Shown here: positions 8,265 to 15,186 of the stretch, piece by piece
How the letters are laid out: every line of letters begins with the position of its first letter
Numbering within the stretch: position 1 is the first letter of the stretch
DNA from: Pseudomonadota bacterium
GTDB lineage: Bacteria > Pseudomonadota > Alphaproteobacteria > Rhizobiales > Xanthobacteraceae
DNA length: 17,431 nucleotides
Reading direction: 5' to 3'
Assembly: GCA_023432845.1 (NCBI GenBank)
Contig: JAEZEY010000392.1
Span: 1-17,431 of the forward strand
Translations under genes and position numbers: made by a program
The notes under the pieces: generated by a model
Databases searched by the model: none
Told to the model about the DNA's origin: nothing
The model's input: only the letters and a program-made list of their open reading frames with translations

Positions 8265-9149
8265 TCAGTTTTCCTTGATGGTCTTGATGACGCTGGACAT
8301 CGGTCGGGCGTCTTCCATGCCGCCACCGATTTCCTTCATGACTATGTCGACATAGTCCTTCTTCGGCTCGATCGGAGTCTTGCCGGTGATCTGCACGACC
8401 TTGTAGCCGCCATCCTTGAGCCGCTTGAGCAGTTCCGGCGTCGCGGCAGCGGTCGCCGGCTGGAAGTCGTGCATCAGGATGATGCCCTTGCCGTTCTTTT
8501 CGAGCTTCTTCATCACATTGGCGATGACCTGCTCGGGCTTGCGCGTGCGGAAGTCGAACGAGTCGAGGTCGGTCGAGAACATGCTGACGTTACGCTCTCC
8601 GAGATACTTGATCATTTCCGGCGGATGACGGAGCGCCGGGAAACGGAAGAAAGGCGGCACCGGCTTGTTGCCGAGCGCGATGCTGACGGCGGCGAGGCCT
8701 TTTTCGAACTCGGCGACCGCTTCTTCCTGCGTCATGCGCGACAGGTCCTTGTGCGACCAGGTGTGCGAGCCGATGGTGTGGCCTTCGGCTGCGACGCGCT
8801 TGAGAATTTCCGGATGCCAGCCGGCGTGCTTGCCGATGGTGAAAAACAGCGCCTTGGTGCACTGGTCGGCGAGCGCCTTCAGCACCGACGGCGTGTGGCC
8901 CGGCCACGGACCGTCATCGAAGGTCAGCACGACTTCCTTGTCACGCAGGAAGTCATACGCCTTGAAATGCTCGAAGCCGAAGCCCGGTGCACCGGTGGTG
9001 TCGATCTCGACGACCCGCGTGACGCCCAGCGCGTTCGGGTTCTCGCATTTTGCTGCCGTGGCGGCGGGCGCCGGGGCATTCTGGGCCCAGGCCGCCGTGC
9101 CTGCGGCGGACAATGAGGCGGCGACAATAAGGGCCAAAGCGGTACGCAT
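8265..9149 (-). CDS. Exported polysaccharide deacetylase (NodB/CE4 family)
   Basis: This 294-residue enzyme should remove N- or O-acetyl groups from a cell-wall or exopolysaccharide in the periplasm. The ATG at 9149 is preceded by GGAG at good spacing and opens a clear Sec signal peptide (MRTALALIVAASLSAAGTAAWA, likely cut before QN); an in-frame ATG at 9197 would bury this signal. NodB motifs are present: TFDDGP at 76-81 (catalytic base D78, metal D79), H129 and H133 in SHTWSH as metal ligands, R169 in a RFPALR variant of motif 3, and H227 in LMHD as motif 5. The metal triad is complete, so activity is expected. The substrate cannot be told from sequence. It has its own terminator and probably its own promoter, so it looks monocistronic. 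Confidence 0.88.
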   Translation of the reverse strand: MRTALALIVAASLSAAGTAAWAQNAPAPAATAAKCENPNALGVTRVVEIDTTGAPGFGFEHFKAYDFLRDKEVVLTFDDGPWPGHTPSVLKALADQCTKALFFTIGKHAGWHPEILKRVAAEGHTIGSHTWSHKDLSRMTQEEAVAEFEKGLAAVSIALGNKPVPPFFRFPALRHPPEMIKYLGERNVSMFSTDLDSFDFRTRKPEQVIANVMKKLEKNGKGIILMHDFQPATAAATPELLKRLKDGGYKVVQITGKTPIEPKKDYVDIVMKEIGGGMEDARPMSSVIKTIKEN

Positions 9150-9195
9150 AGACAACTCCGTAGGGAGAGAAATTTCTAAACAGATGCCGAGAGGC

Positions 9196-9225
9196 ATTCA
9201 TCGCCAGTTTAACCTTTTGAGTCAA
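9196..9225 (-). promoter_or_regulatory. Candidate promoter of the deacetylase gene
   Basis: On the minus strand TTGACT (9220-9225) is an almost consensus -35 box. An 18-base spacer leads to ATGAAT (9196-9201), a weak -10. Transcription would begin near 9190, about 40 bases before the ATG at 9149. The -35 is convincing; the -10 is poor. Confidence 0.35.
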
Positions 9226-9244
9226 CGGAACTGCAGAAAACAGG

Positions 9245-9274
9245 CCATTTTTGCGCCTCGGGAAGGCAAAATGG
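9245..9274. promoter_or_regulatory. Imperfect inverted repeat in a divergent intergenic region
   Basis: CCATTTTTGC and GGCAAAATGG form nearly complementary arms (one extra T) about ten bases apart, between the divergent deacetylase and 52-residue protein/sco transcripts. It lies just upstream of the candidate deacetylase -35 box, a usual place for an operator. It is not followed by a T-tract as a terminator would be. No regulator is known for it. Confidence 0.35.
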
Positions 9275-9407
9275 TTAACGGCGCCGGGGCCCGCCGCGGT
9301 CATTGCAGGGCGCGGCGATCCGCCCTATGTGAAATCGGCACTGCGGATGGCCTTTTCCAGATGCCAGCCCGCTTTTAGACGCGGGTGGTGTTCCGATAGG
9401 GGACGAC

Positions 9408-9566
9408 ATGACGGTTTCAGCGCCAAGCTCGACAATTCCCTGGCCTGCGCTGGTGCTTTCGCTGGCGGGCGGCGTCCTGGTCGCCGCTACGATTGGCCTG
9501 TGGGCCTATTTCGGCAGCACGGTTTTTTTCGAAATGGTGCGCACCGGACTGGCGGCTTGTTTCTGA
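9408..9566 (+). CDS. 52-residue single-helix membrane protein upstream of sco
   Basis: A short reading frame starts at an ATG preceded by AGGGG five bases upstream and ends at TGA 9564-9566. The product begins MTVSAPSSTIPWPALVLSLA and has one strong membrane segment (about residues 12-34), followed by a short amphipathic tail ending FEMVRTGLAACF. Codon use is GC-rich at third positions like the neighbours, and the ribosome site is better than that of sco, so I regard it as a real gene. It lies 36 bases before sco in the same direction, with no terminator, which suggests a two-gene operon. A role beside Sco in cytochrome oxidase assembly is inferred from position only; the sequence has no copper-binding motif beyond a single cysteine near the C-terminus. 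Confidence 0.65.
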   Translation: MTVSAPSSTIPWPALVLSLAGGVLVAATIGLWAYFGSTVFFEMVRTGLAACF

Positions 9567-9602
9567 GCGCGGCCGAATCCCCCTTACGGAATGCCCTTAC
9601 CA

Positions 9603-10205
9603 ATGACGACGACCCGCTCCACTCACATCATGCTCGTGCTGGCCGCTTTCCTCACCGGCCTCGGCCTGTTTCTCGGCGCGCTGTGGTACGCGACCGGCAA
9701 TTTCGGCAACAACGGTGTCGCGACGGCGTCGGCGGTCGGCGGCCCGTTCAAGCTGATCAATCAGAATGGCCAAACGATTACCGAGAAGGATTTCCAAGGC
9801 AAGCCGCTCCTCGTGTTCTTCGGCTTCACGCATTGTCCTGACGTCTGTCCGACGACCTTGTTCGAAGTCTCGGAGGTGTTCCGCGTGCTCGGCAAGGACG
9901 CCGACCGCGCCAATGCGCTGTTTATCTCGGTCGATCCCGAGCGCGATACGCCGGCTTCGATGAAAGACTATTTGTCGAGCTTTGATCCGCGCCTGACGGC
10001 GGCGACCGGCGATCGCGCCGCGATCGAAGCCGTGCAAAAGGCCTATCGGGTCTACGCTAAGAAAGTCCCGACCACGGGCGACGACTACACCATGGATCAC
10101 ACGGCCATCGTCTATCTGATGGACAAGCAGGGCCGTTTCGTCGCGCCGTTCAATCTCAAGCGCTCGCCCGAAGAGGCGGCCGCCGATCTGCGGAAGTTTT
10201 TGTAG
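9603..10205 (+). CDS. sco: Sco1/SenC family copper chaperone
   Basis: This 200-residue membrane-anchored periplasmic thioredoxin-fold protein is expected to help deliver copper to the CuA site of cytochrome c oxidase subunit II. An N-terminal helix (about 9-29) anchors it. The Sco copper site is complete: C78 and C82 in the CPDVC motif and H166 in MDHTAIVYL. The surrounding FFGFTHCPDVCPTTL and ISVDPERDTP are family signatures. I prefer the ATG at 9603 over an in-frame ATG at 9591 because a GGA lies at usable distance from the former but abuts the latter. The upstream small membrane protein gene is probably co-transcribed. The last 50 bases overlap the end of the convergent glycosyltransferase gene. 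TlpA, the known reductant of a Sco protein in Bradyrhizobium, is encoded about 6.3 kb downstream. Confidence 0.92.
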   Translation: MTTTRSTHIMLVLAAFLTGLGLFLGALWYATGNFGNNGVATASAVGGPFKLINQNGQTITEKDFQGKPLLVFFGFTHCPDVCPTTLFEVSEVFRVLGKDADRANALFISVDPERDTPASMKDYLSSFDPRLTAATGDRAAIEAVQKAYRVYAKKVPTTGDDYTMDHTAIVYLMDKQGRFVAPFNLKRSPEEAAADLRKFL

Positions 10206-12231
10206 TCCCCGCGTTGATCGTCGGCAGGCGGCTGCTGTCCTTGGCCATGCCGAGTTCGCGATCGAGATAGGCAAGTGCTTTGGCCAGACCTGCGGCGCGA
10301 CGTGACGAGCGCGCGAGGCCGTGCTCGGTTTTCTCCCAGGCGAACGGCGCGGTGAACAGTTGATAGAGCGCGCGCCAGGCCGCGACCGACAGAAGTATCC
10401 AGTGCAGCGGCGTCAGTGTCAGAACCCAGGACGACGACCGCAGGCCGCGGCGCGAAAGCCCCAGCCATCCGATCGCAGCCGAGCTGAGATAGCCGAACAC
10501 CGCCGTAATGGCGTATATCGCGCCCAGCATCATGGACAGACGATCGCCGCTCCAGGACTCTGGGCTCCGGAACGCCGATCCGACCAGCGCCGCCGCGAAT
10601 AGCGGGTGCACCAGCGCCGCCAGCACGTTGCCGCCGACCATGAGGTGAAAGGCGGCGAAACCCGCCGGCCCCACTTGCTGCAACAGCGTCGCGGGTTCGC
10701 GCATGTGGACCATCCAGGTTTGCATCCAGCCTTTGAACCAGCGCGTCCGCTGACGCAGCCAGGCTGCGGAACGCGCCGGCGCTTCTTCGTAAGTGGTGGA
10801 GCGGATCATGCCGGTGCGATAGCCGAGGCGCGCCAGCCGCATGCCGAGATCGGCATCCTCCGTGACGTTGAATGGATCCCAGGCACCCACCTTGCGCAGG
10901 GTCTCGGTGTGAAAATGATTGGATGAGCCGCCGAGCGGCAGCGGCAGGCCGAGTGACGCGAGGCCCGGCAGAAAAACGTCGAACTGGCCGGCATATTCCG
11001 CGGTGTAGTAGCCGGCGAGCCAGCTGTCGGCGGTGTTGTCGATGCAGAGCCGCGCCTGCACGCAGGCGAGATTGACCGGGCCGGCGAGAAAGGCCTGTAG
11101 CGCGTGCCGTAACTGATCGGGTTCGGGCCGGTCCTCGGCGTCGTAGATGACCGTGTAGGCGCCACGCGCAAAAGGCAGCGCAACATTGAGAGCTTTGGGT
11201 TTGGTGCGCGGCCCCTGGGGCGGCACTGGGATGACGGTGATCGGGAATTTGGTGCGGATGGCGGCGAGCGCGGCGCAGGTGTCGCGATCGTCCGCTTCGG
11301 CCGCGATAATCACATCGAGTTTTTCCGGTGGGTAGTCGAGCCGCTCGATGGCCGCGAGCAGGCCGGCCACCGACGTCGCCTCTCGATAGAGAGCGGCAAT
11401 GACGCTGTAGATCGGCAACGCGCTGTCCGGCAGCGCCCGCTCGGGCGGCGGCGGACGATCGCCGATGAAAGCGCCCATCAGGCGCAAGCCGAGCCAGGCC
11501 AGAAACACCGCTGACAGCAGCAGTTCGACCGTCATCTGGGTAACGGTGGGTGCGGCGATCGCCGCCGTCAGCACGAGGGCGGCCATGGCGGTCACCGCCG
11601 CGTAATGGCCCCGACTCAGGTGGCTGCTGGCCGACAGCGTCGGCCGGCGCGAGGCCAGATCGTGGGTGGCGGCCCGGATCAGGGAGGCAGCGCCGGTGCG
11701 CAGCACGAAGCGGTTCATCCGTTCGGCGGTCGTGAGACGAAGGCGCTTAGCGGTCTGCGGGTCGCGGCGGACGAACTGGATCAGGTTGCGCACGGCAAGG
11801 CCGCCGGGGGCGATGGCAACCAGCGGCGAGCCATCGCGGTCGCATAGCGGCAGGAGGCCGGAGGTCGCCGTTGCGAGGAGGGCCCTGTCGTCGAGCGGGC
11901 AATCGGCGCGGGTCGCATCGTCGAGCGGCTCGAATGCGATGCCCAGGTCCGAGCCGAGCGCCTGAACATAGGCGTCCTCGTCAATGGTGCGTGCGGTGAC
12001 GAGGGTGCGGTCGGCACCGATGCCCAGCCGCTCGGCCCGACGCGCCGCCCAGGCGAGGGCCGCGGCTGGTAGAAGCCGACGGACGCAATCGAGTTCGGGA
12101 TAGCCGCCGGTATGACCTGCATGGGGAGGTTGAAGGCCATCCGGAAAGGCCGTCTGTGGCTCCAGTCCGGCCGAATTGGCGCGCGGCGGCACCGGGCGCC
12201 CGGGCGCTCGTCTCCCCACACCTGGCGCCAT
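10156..12231 (-). CDS. Membrane glycosyltransferase family 2 with GspE-N-like N-terminal domain
   Basis: The product has 691 residues and is probably a processive, BcsA/NfrB-like glycosyltransferase of the inner membrane. A cytosolic N-terminal region (about 50-195) resembles the type II secretion GspE N-terminal domain found in NfrB-like transferases, though I see no clear c-di-GMP-binding RLG motif. Two membrane helices (about 212-255) precede the GT-A catalytic domain. It has YSVIAALYRE, a DD pair in AEADDRDT, YDAEDRPEPDQL (near 361), TEDADLG (near 458) and QRTRW (494-498), the set for an active inverting GT2 enzyme. About four further helices lie between 530 and 660. The ATG at 12231 follows GGGGGGA at five bases; the open frame reaching 12603 is opposite the HIG1-protein gene and is rejected. 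The sugar and polymer are unknown. The 3' end overlaps sco by 50 bases. Confidence 0.87.
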   Translation of the reverse strand: MAPGVGRRAPGRPVPPRANSAGLEPQTAFPDGLQPPHAGHTGGYPELDCVRRLLPAAALAWAARRAERLGIGADRTLVTARTIDEDAYVQALGSDLGIAFEPLDDATRADCPLDDRALLATATSGLLPLCDRDGSPLVAIAPGGLAVRNLIQFVRRDPQTAKRLRLTTAERMNRFVLRTGAASLIRAATHDLASRRPTLSASSHLSRGHYAAVTAMAALVLTAAIAAPTVTQMTVELLLSAVFLAWLGLRLMGAFIGDRPPPPERALPDSALPIYSVIAALYREATSVAGLLAAIERLDYPPEKLDVIIAAEADDRDTCAALAAIRTKFPITVIPVPPQGPRTKPKALNVALPFARGAYTVIYDAEDRPEPDQLRHALQAFLAGPVNLACVQARLCIDNTADSWLAGYYTAEYAGQFDVFLPGLASLGLPLPLGGSSNHFHTETLRKVGAWDPFNVTEDADLGMRLARLGYRTGMIRSTTYEEAPARSAAWLRQRTRWFKGWMQTWMVHMREPATLLQQVGPAGFAAFHLMVGGNVLAALVHPLFAAALVGSAFRSPESWSGDRLSMMLGAIYAITAVFGYLSSAAIGWLGLSRRGLRSSSWVLTLTPLHWILLSVAAWRALYQLFTAPFAWEKTEHGLARSSRRAAGLAKALAYLDRELGMAKDSSRLPTINAGTTKTSADRRPPLRASA

Positions 12232-12270
12232 TGCTGTCCCCCCGATCAGCCCCTGCACGCTGCAATCGGA

Positions 12271-12279
12271 ATTATCACA
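12271..12279 (-). promoter_or_regulatory. Candidate extended -10 promoter for the glycosyltransferase gene
   Basis: In a rare AT-rich patch the minus strand reads TGTGATAAT, an extended -10 (TGN plus GATAAT, five of six matches to TATAAT). Transcription would start about 33 bases before the ATG at 12231. No good -35 is present, which extended -10 promoters can tolerate. Confidence 0.4.
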
Positions 12280-12363
12280 AATACAACTTATTGGCGAGAG
12301 TGGATTTTGCGCGCGGCTCGACGGCTCTGGCCCGTGCCGGGGGAGGGTGGTAAGAGGCCGCCC

Positions 12364-12558
12364 ATGTCCGATTTTCTCTCCAATTTCGCCGTTCCCGCTG
12401 CAATCCTCGCGGTCGGGGTTGTGCTGGTGCTCGGCCTCATCAACATGATGCGCGGCGGTTCCCCGAACCGCTCCCAGAAGCTGATGCGGCTGCGCGTCCT
12501 GCTGCAATTCGTCGCCATCGTTGTCATCATGGCCACGATCTGGGTAATGCGCGGCTGA
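12364..12558 (+). CDS. HIG1-domain twin transmembrane small protein
   Basis: The product has 64 residues with two membrane helices (about 8-27 and 44-62) joined by a short basic loop containing MRGGSPNRSQKLMRLR. This arrangement and the loop fit the HIG_1_N (hypoxia-induced gene 1) family; mitochondrial members (Rcf1/HIGD) bind cytochrome c oxidase and respiratory supercomplexes. The ATG follows AAGAGG at about six bases. It lies 74 bases upstream of the cobalamin adenosyltransferase gene on the same strand, an order I recall from related Hyphomicrobiales genomes. A respiratory role in this bacterium is inference from the family. It is divergent from the glycosyltransferase gene. Confidence 0.82.
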   Translation: MSDFLSNFAVPAAILAVGVVLVLGLINMMRGGSPNRSQKLMRLRVLLQFVAIVVIMATIWVMRG

Positions 12559-12632
12559 GACGCGCCGCGCGTGTTTTGCCGTCGCGACGCGAGCGGCGCC
12601 CACTTTGTTTGAATGCGCTTGAGAGGGCTTGA

Positions 12633-13205
12633 ATGGTCGTCCTGAACCGCATCTACACCCGCACCGGCGACGACGGTACGACCGCGCTCGGCTCCGGTGA
12701 CCGGCGCAAGAAATACGATTTGCGGGTTGAGGCTTACGGCACCCTGGACGAGGTCAATTCGGTCATCGGGCTGGTTCGGCTGCACACTGCCGCCGACCAG
12801 GACCTGGATGCCGGGCTCGGACACATTCAGAATGATCTGTTCGACGTCGAAGCCGACCTATGCCTCGCCGAGAAAGGACCGGGCGGCGCGCGACTGACGG
12901 TCACCGATGCGCAGGTGGAATGGCTCGAGCGCGAAATCGACCGGCTCAACGCCGATCTCGCGCCGCTCAAATCCTTCATCCTGCCGGGAGGCAGCCCGGC
13001 GTCGGCTTACCTGCACCTCGCGCGCACCGTGTGCCGGCGCGCCGAACGCATCATGGTCAGGCTTCGCGACACCGACCGGGATGGCATTTCGGAACCGTCG
13101 CTCAAATACGTCAACCGGCTTTCGGATTATCTGTTCGTCGCCGGCCGCTACGCCAACGACAAAGGCGCCGGCGATGTGCTGTGGGCCCCGGGGAAGAACC
13201 GCTGA
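12633..13205 (+). CDS. pduO: Cob(I)alamin / cob(I)yrinate adenosyltransferase, PduO type
   Basis: This 190-residue cytoplasmic enzyme transfers the adenosyl group of ATP to the cobalt of a corrinoid, making the active coenzyme B12 form. The PduO/MMAB signature is intact: the N-terminal phosphate-binding YTRTGDDGTTALGSG (8-22), YGTLDEVNS (35-43), GGSPASAYLHLART (119-132), CRRAER (134-139) and NRLSDYLFVAGR (161-172). Length is normal for the family. The ATG at 12633 gives the family's usual N-terminus; the upstream ribosome site is only moderate (GAGAGG). Its neighbours in acyl-CoA oxidation suggest supply of adenosylcobalamin to a mutase such as methylmalonyl-CoA mutase, which is not in this window. 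Confidence 0.92.
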   Translation: MVVLNRIYTRTGDDGTTALGSGDRRKKYDLRVEAYGTLDEVNSVIGLVRLHTAADQDLDAGLGHIQNDLFDVEADLCLAEKGPGGARLTVTDAQVEWLEREIDRLNADLAPLKSFILPGGSPASAYLHLARTVCRRAERIMVRLRDTDRDGISEPSLKYVNRLSDYLFVAGRYANDKGAGDVLWAPGKNR

Positions 13206-13231
13206 CGTGCCATTGCGCCGCAGCATAGACG

Positions 13232-13261
13232 TTGACATGCCAATACTGCGGCCATTAGCTA
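13232..13261 (+). promoter_or_regulatory. Candidate sigma-70 type promoter of etfBA
   Basis: A perfect TTGACA (13232-13237) is followed by an 18-base spacer and TAGCTA (13256-13261), a weak -10. Transcription would start near 13268, about 36 bases before the etfB ATG. The perfect -35 in a non-coding gap is the main support. Confidence 0.5.
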
Positions 13262-13303
13262 GCGCCCGCATTTCTTGAGATGGCCTCGACCGGGAAGGAC
13301 ATT

Positions 13304-14053
13304 ATGAAAATTCTCGTGCCCGTTAAACGGGTTGTCGACTACAACGTCAAAATTCGCGTCAAGACGGACGGCTCCGGCGTCGAGCTCGCCAACATCAAGA
13401 TGTCGATGAACCCCTTCGACGAGATTGCTGTCGAAGAGGCCATCCGGCTCAAGGAAGCCGGCAAGGCCACCGAAATTGTCGTTGTATCGATCGGGCCGCA
13501 GCAGGCCTCCGAGACTATCCGCACCGCGCTCGCCATGGGCGCCGACCGCGGCATCCTGGTGAAGGCCGACAGTGTGGTCGAACCCCTCGCGGTCGCCAAG
13601 ATCCTCAAGAGCATCGTCGAAGCCGAACAGCCCGGCTTGGTCATCATGGGCAAGCAGGCCATCGACGACGATTCAAACCAGACCGGTCAGATGCTCGCCG
13701 CCTTGCTCGGCTGGGCGCAGGGCACCTTCGCCTCGAAGCTCGCCATCGAGGGCGACAGCATCTCCGTGACGCGTGAAGTCGACGGCGGCCTGCAGACCGT
13801 GAAGCTGAAGGCCCCGGCCATCGTCACCACCGATCTTCGCCTGAACGAGCCGCGCTACGCCTCGCTGCCGAACATCATGAAGGCGAAGAAGAAGCCGATC
13901 GAGGAAAAGACCGCCGCCGATTACGGCGTCGATGTGAAGCCGCGCCTCGAAATCATCAAGACCGCCGAACCGTCGGGTCGCAAGGCCGGCGTCAAGGTCG
14001 GCACGGTCGCCGAACTCGTCTCCAAGCTCAAGAACGAAGCGGGAGTAATCTGA
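13304..14053 (+). CDS. etfB: Electron transfer flavoprotein subunit beta
   Basis: This 249-residue subunit binds AMP and docks acyl-CoA dehydrogenases, passing their electrons through the EtfA FAD to ETF-ubiquinone oxidoreductase. Sequence marks include the MKILVPVKRVVDYNVKIRV start, MNPFDEIAVEEA (35-46), the AMP-binding GKQAIDDDSNQTGQM (116-130), and the family signature LNEPRYASLPNIMKAKKK (180-197) with the recognition-loop leucine L188. Length and motifs fit the canonical group of oxidative ETFs, not the bifurcating FixBA type. I chose the ATG at 13304 because GGAAGGA ends about four bases before it; an in-frame ATG at 13280 would add eight residues absent from the family. etfA begins two bases after the stop, so the pair is an operon. 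Confidence 0.95.
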   Translation: MKILVPVKRVVDYNVKIRVKTDGSGVELANIKMSMNPFDEIAVEEAIRLKEAGKATEIVVVSIGPQQASETIRTALAMGADRGILVKADSVVEPLAVAKILKSIVEAEQPGLVIMGKQAIDDDSNQTGQMLAALLGWAQGTFASKLAIEGDSISVTREVDGGLQTVKLKAPAIVTTDLRLNEPRYASLPNIMKAKKKPIEEKTAADYGVDVKPRLEIIKTAEPSGRKAGVKVGTVAELVSKLKNEAGVI

Positions 14054-14055
14054 TC

Positions 14056-15000
14056 ATGGCCACGCTTCTTCTCGCTGAGCACGACAACAAGTCGATCAAG
14101 GACGCGACCCACAAGGCGCTGACCGCGGCCAAGGAACTGGGCGGCGACGTCCATGTCCTCGTCGCCGGCAAGGACGCCAAGGCTGCGGCCGATGCCGCCG
14201 CCAGGCTCGATGGCGTCGCCAAGGTGCTTCTCGCCGACGCGCCGGCCTACGAGCATCAGCTGGCCGAACCGCTGGCCGCGCTGATCGTGTCGCTCGCCGG
14301 TTCGTATGACGCGCTGGTGGCGCCGGCGACCACCTCGGGCAAGAACGTGATGCCGCGCGTCGCCGCACTGCTCGACGTCATGCAGATTTCCGAAATCACC
14401 AAGGTGATTGCGCCCGACACGTTCGAGCGTCCGATCTATGCCGGCAACGCCATCCAGACGGTGAAGTCGCTTGATGCCAAGAAGGTCATCACCGTGCGCA
14501 CCTCGACCTTCCAGGCGGCGGGCGAAGGCGGCTCGGCTGCTGTCGAGAACGCGGCGGCCGCGGCCGATCCGGCGGTGTCGTCCTTCGTCGGCGAAGAGCT
14601 GTCGAAGTCGGATCGTCCCGAACTGACCTCGGCCAAGATCATCATTTCCGGCGGCCGCGCGATGCAGAATCGCGAGAACTTCACCAAGTACATCGAACCG
14701 GTGGCCGACAAGCTCGGCGCGGCGATGGGCGCCTCGCGCGCCGCGGTCGATGCCGGCTACGCGCCGAACGACTGGCAGGTCGGACAGACCGGCAAGGTCG
14801 TGGCGCCGGAACTGTACATCGCCGTCGGCATCTCGGGCGCGATCCAGCATCTGGCCGGCATGAAGGATTCCAAGGTCATCGTCGCCATCAACAAGGATGA
14901 AGAAGCGCCGATCTTCCAGGTCGCCGATTATGGCCTGGTCGCCGATCTCTACACGGCGCTGCCGGAATTGGCCGAGGAACTGGGTAAAGCCGGACGTTGA
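14056..15000 (+). CDS. etfA: Electron transfer flavoprotein subunit alpha
   Basis: This 314-residue subunit carries the FAD that shuttles electrons from acyl-CoA and related dehydrogenases. The N-terminal half has the ETF fold opening with LLLAEHDNKSIKDATHKAL. The C-terminal FAD-binding domain shows SGGRAMQNRENF, GYAPNDWQVGQTGKVVAPELYIAVGIS read in two adjoining blocks (about 233-260), GAIQHLAGM, and INKDEEAPIFQVADYGLVAD near the end, all conserved family blocks. The ATG lies two bases after the etfB stop. No strong terminator follows; 169 non-coding bases separate it from 3-hydroxybutyryl-CoA dehydrogenase, so read-through into that gene is possible. Confidence 0.95.
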   Translation: MATLLLAEHDNKSIKDATHKALTAAKELGGDVHVLVAGKDAKAAADAAARLDGVAKVLLADAPAYEHQLAEPLAALIVSLAGSYDALVAPATTSGKNVMPRVAALLDVMQISEITKVIAPDTFERPIYAGNAIQTVKSLDAKKVITVRTSTFQAAGEGGSAAVENAAAAADPAVSSFVGEELSKSDRPELTSAKIIISGGRAMQNRENFTKYIEPVADKLGAAMGASRAAVDAGYAPNDWQVGQTGKVVAPELYIAVGISGAIQHLAGMKDSKVIVAINKDEEAPIFQVADYGLVADLYTALPELAEELGKAGR

Positions 15001-15150
15001 TTGGCCGGTTGCTGACGTTTTCGGATTGCGTGTTCGATGGCAGGCACCGGGGAGGTCCACGATCCGCAGGACTGTGGCATCTTGTTCCGGTAGCATAGCG
15101 CCGCGGTTCGGCGTAAATACGGGGCGGATGGGGCTGCCCCGCAAGGGACA

Positions 15151-15186
15151 ATGACAAATCGGATCAGAAATGACCGCCACTATTAA
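15151..15186 (+). other. Possible 11-codon mini-ORF overlapping the hbd start
   Basis: An ATG at 15151 has a better ribosome site (AAGGGA immediately upstream) than the hbd start at 15170. It runs MTNRIRNDRHY to TAA at 15184-15186, out of frame with hbd and ending 14 bases past its ATG. Translation could couple to or modulate hbd start use; chance is also plausible at this length. Confidence 0.2.

Noticed and set aside
8178..9116. 312-codon plus-strand frame opposite the deacetylase
   Set aside because: Shadow frame; the minus strand has signal peptide, complete NodB motifs and terminator.
9208..9226. CtrA-like TTAA-N7-TTAA site before the deacetylase
   Set aside because: TTAACC and TCAAC are present but the spacing and second half do not match the consensus.
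12232..12603. 124-codon N-terminal extension of the glycosyltransferase frame
   Set aside because: It lies antisense to the HIG1 gene, has low-complexity translation, and a well-placed ribosome site precedes the ATG at 12231.
12559..12632. Cobalamin riboswitch before the adenosyltransferase gene
   Set aside because: Only 74 bases are available, far too short, and no B12-box-like sequence is visible.
13921..15180. 419-codon minus-strand frame opposite etfA
   Set aside because: Antisense shadow of a complete electron transfer flavoprotein subunit.
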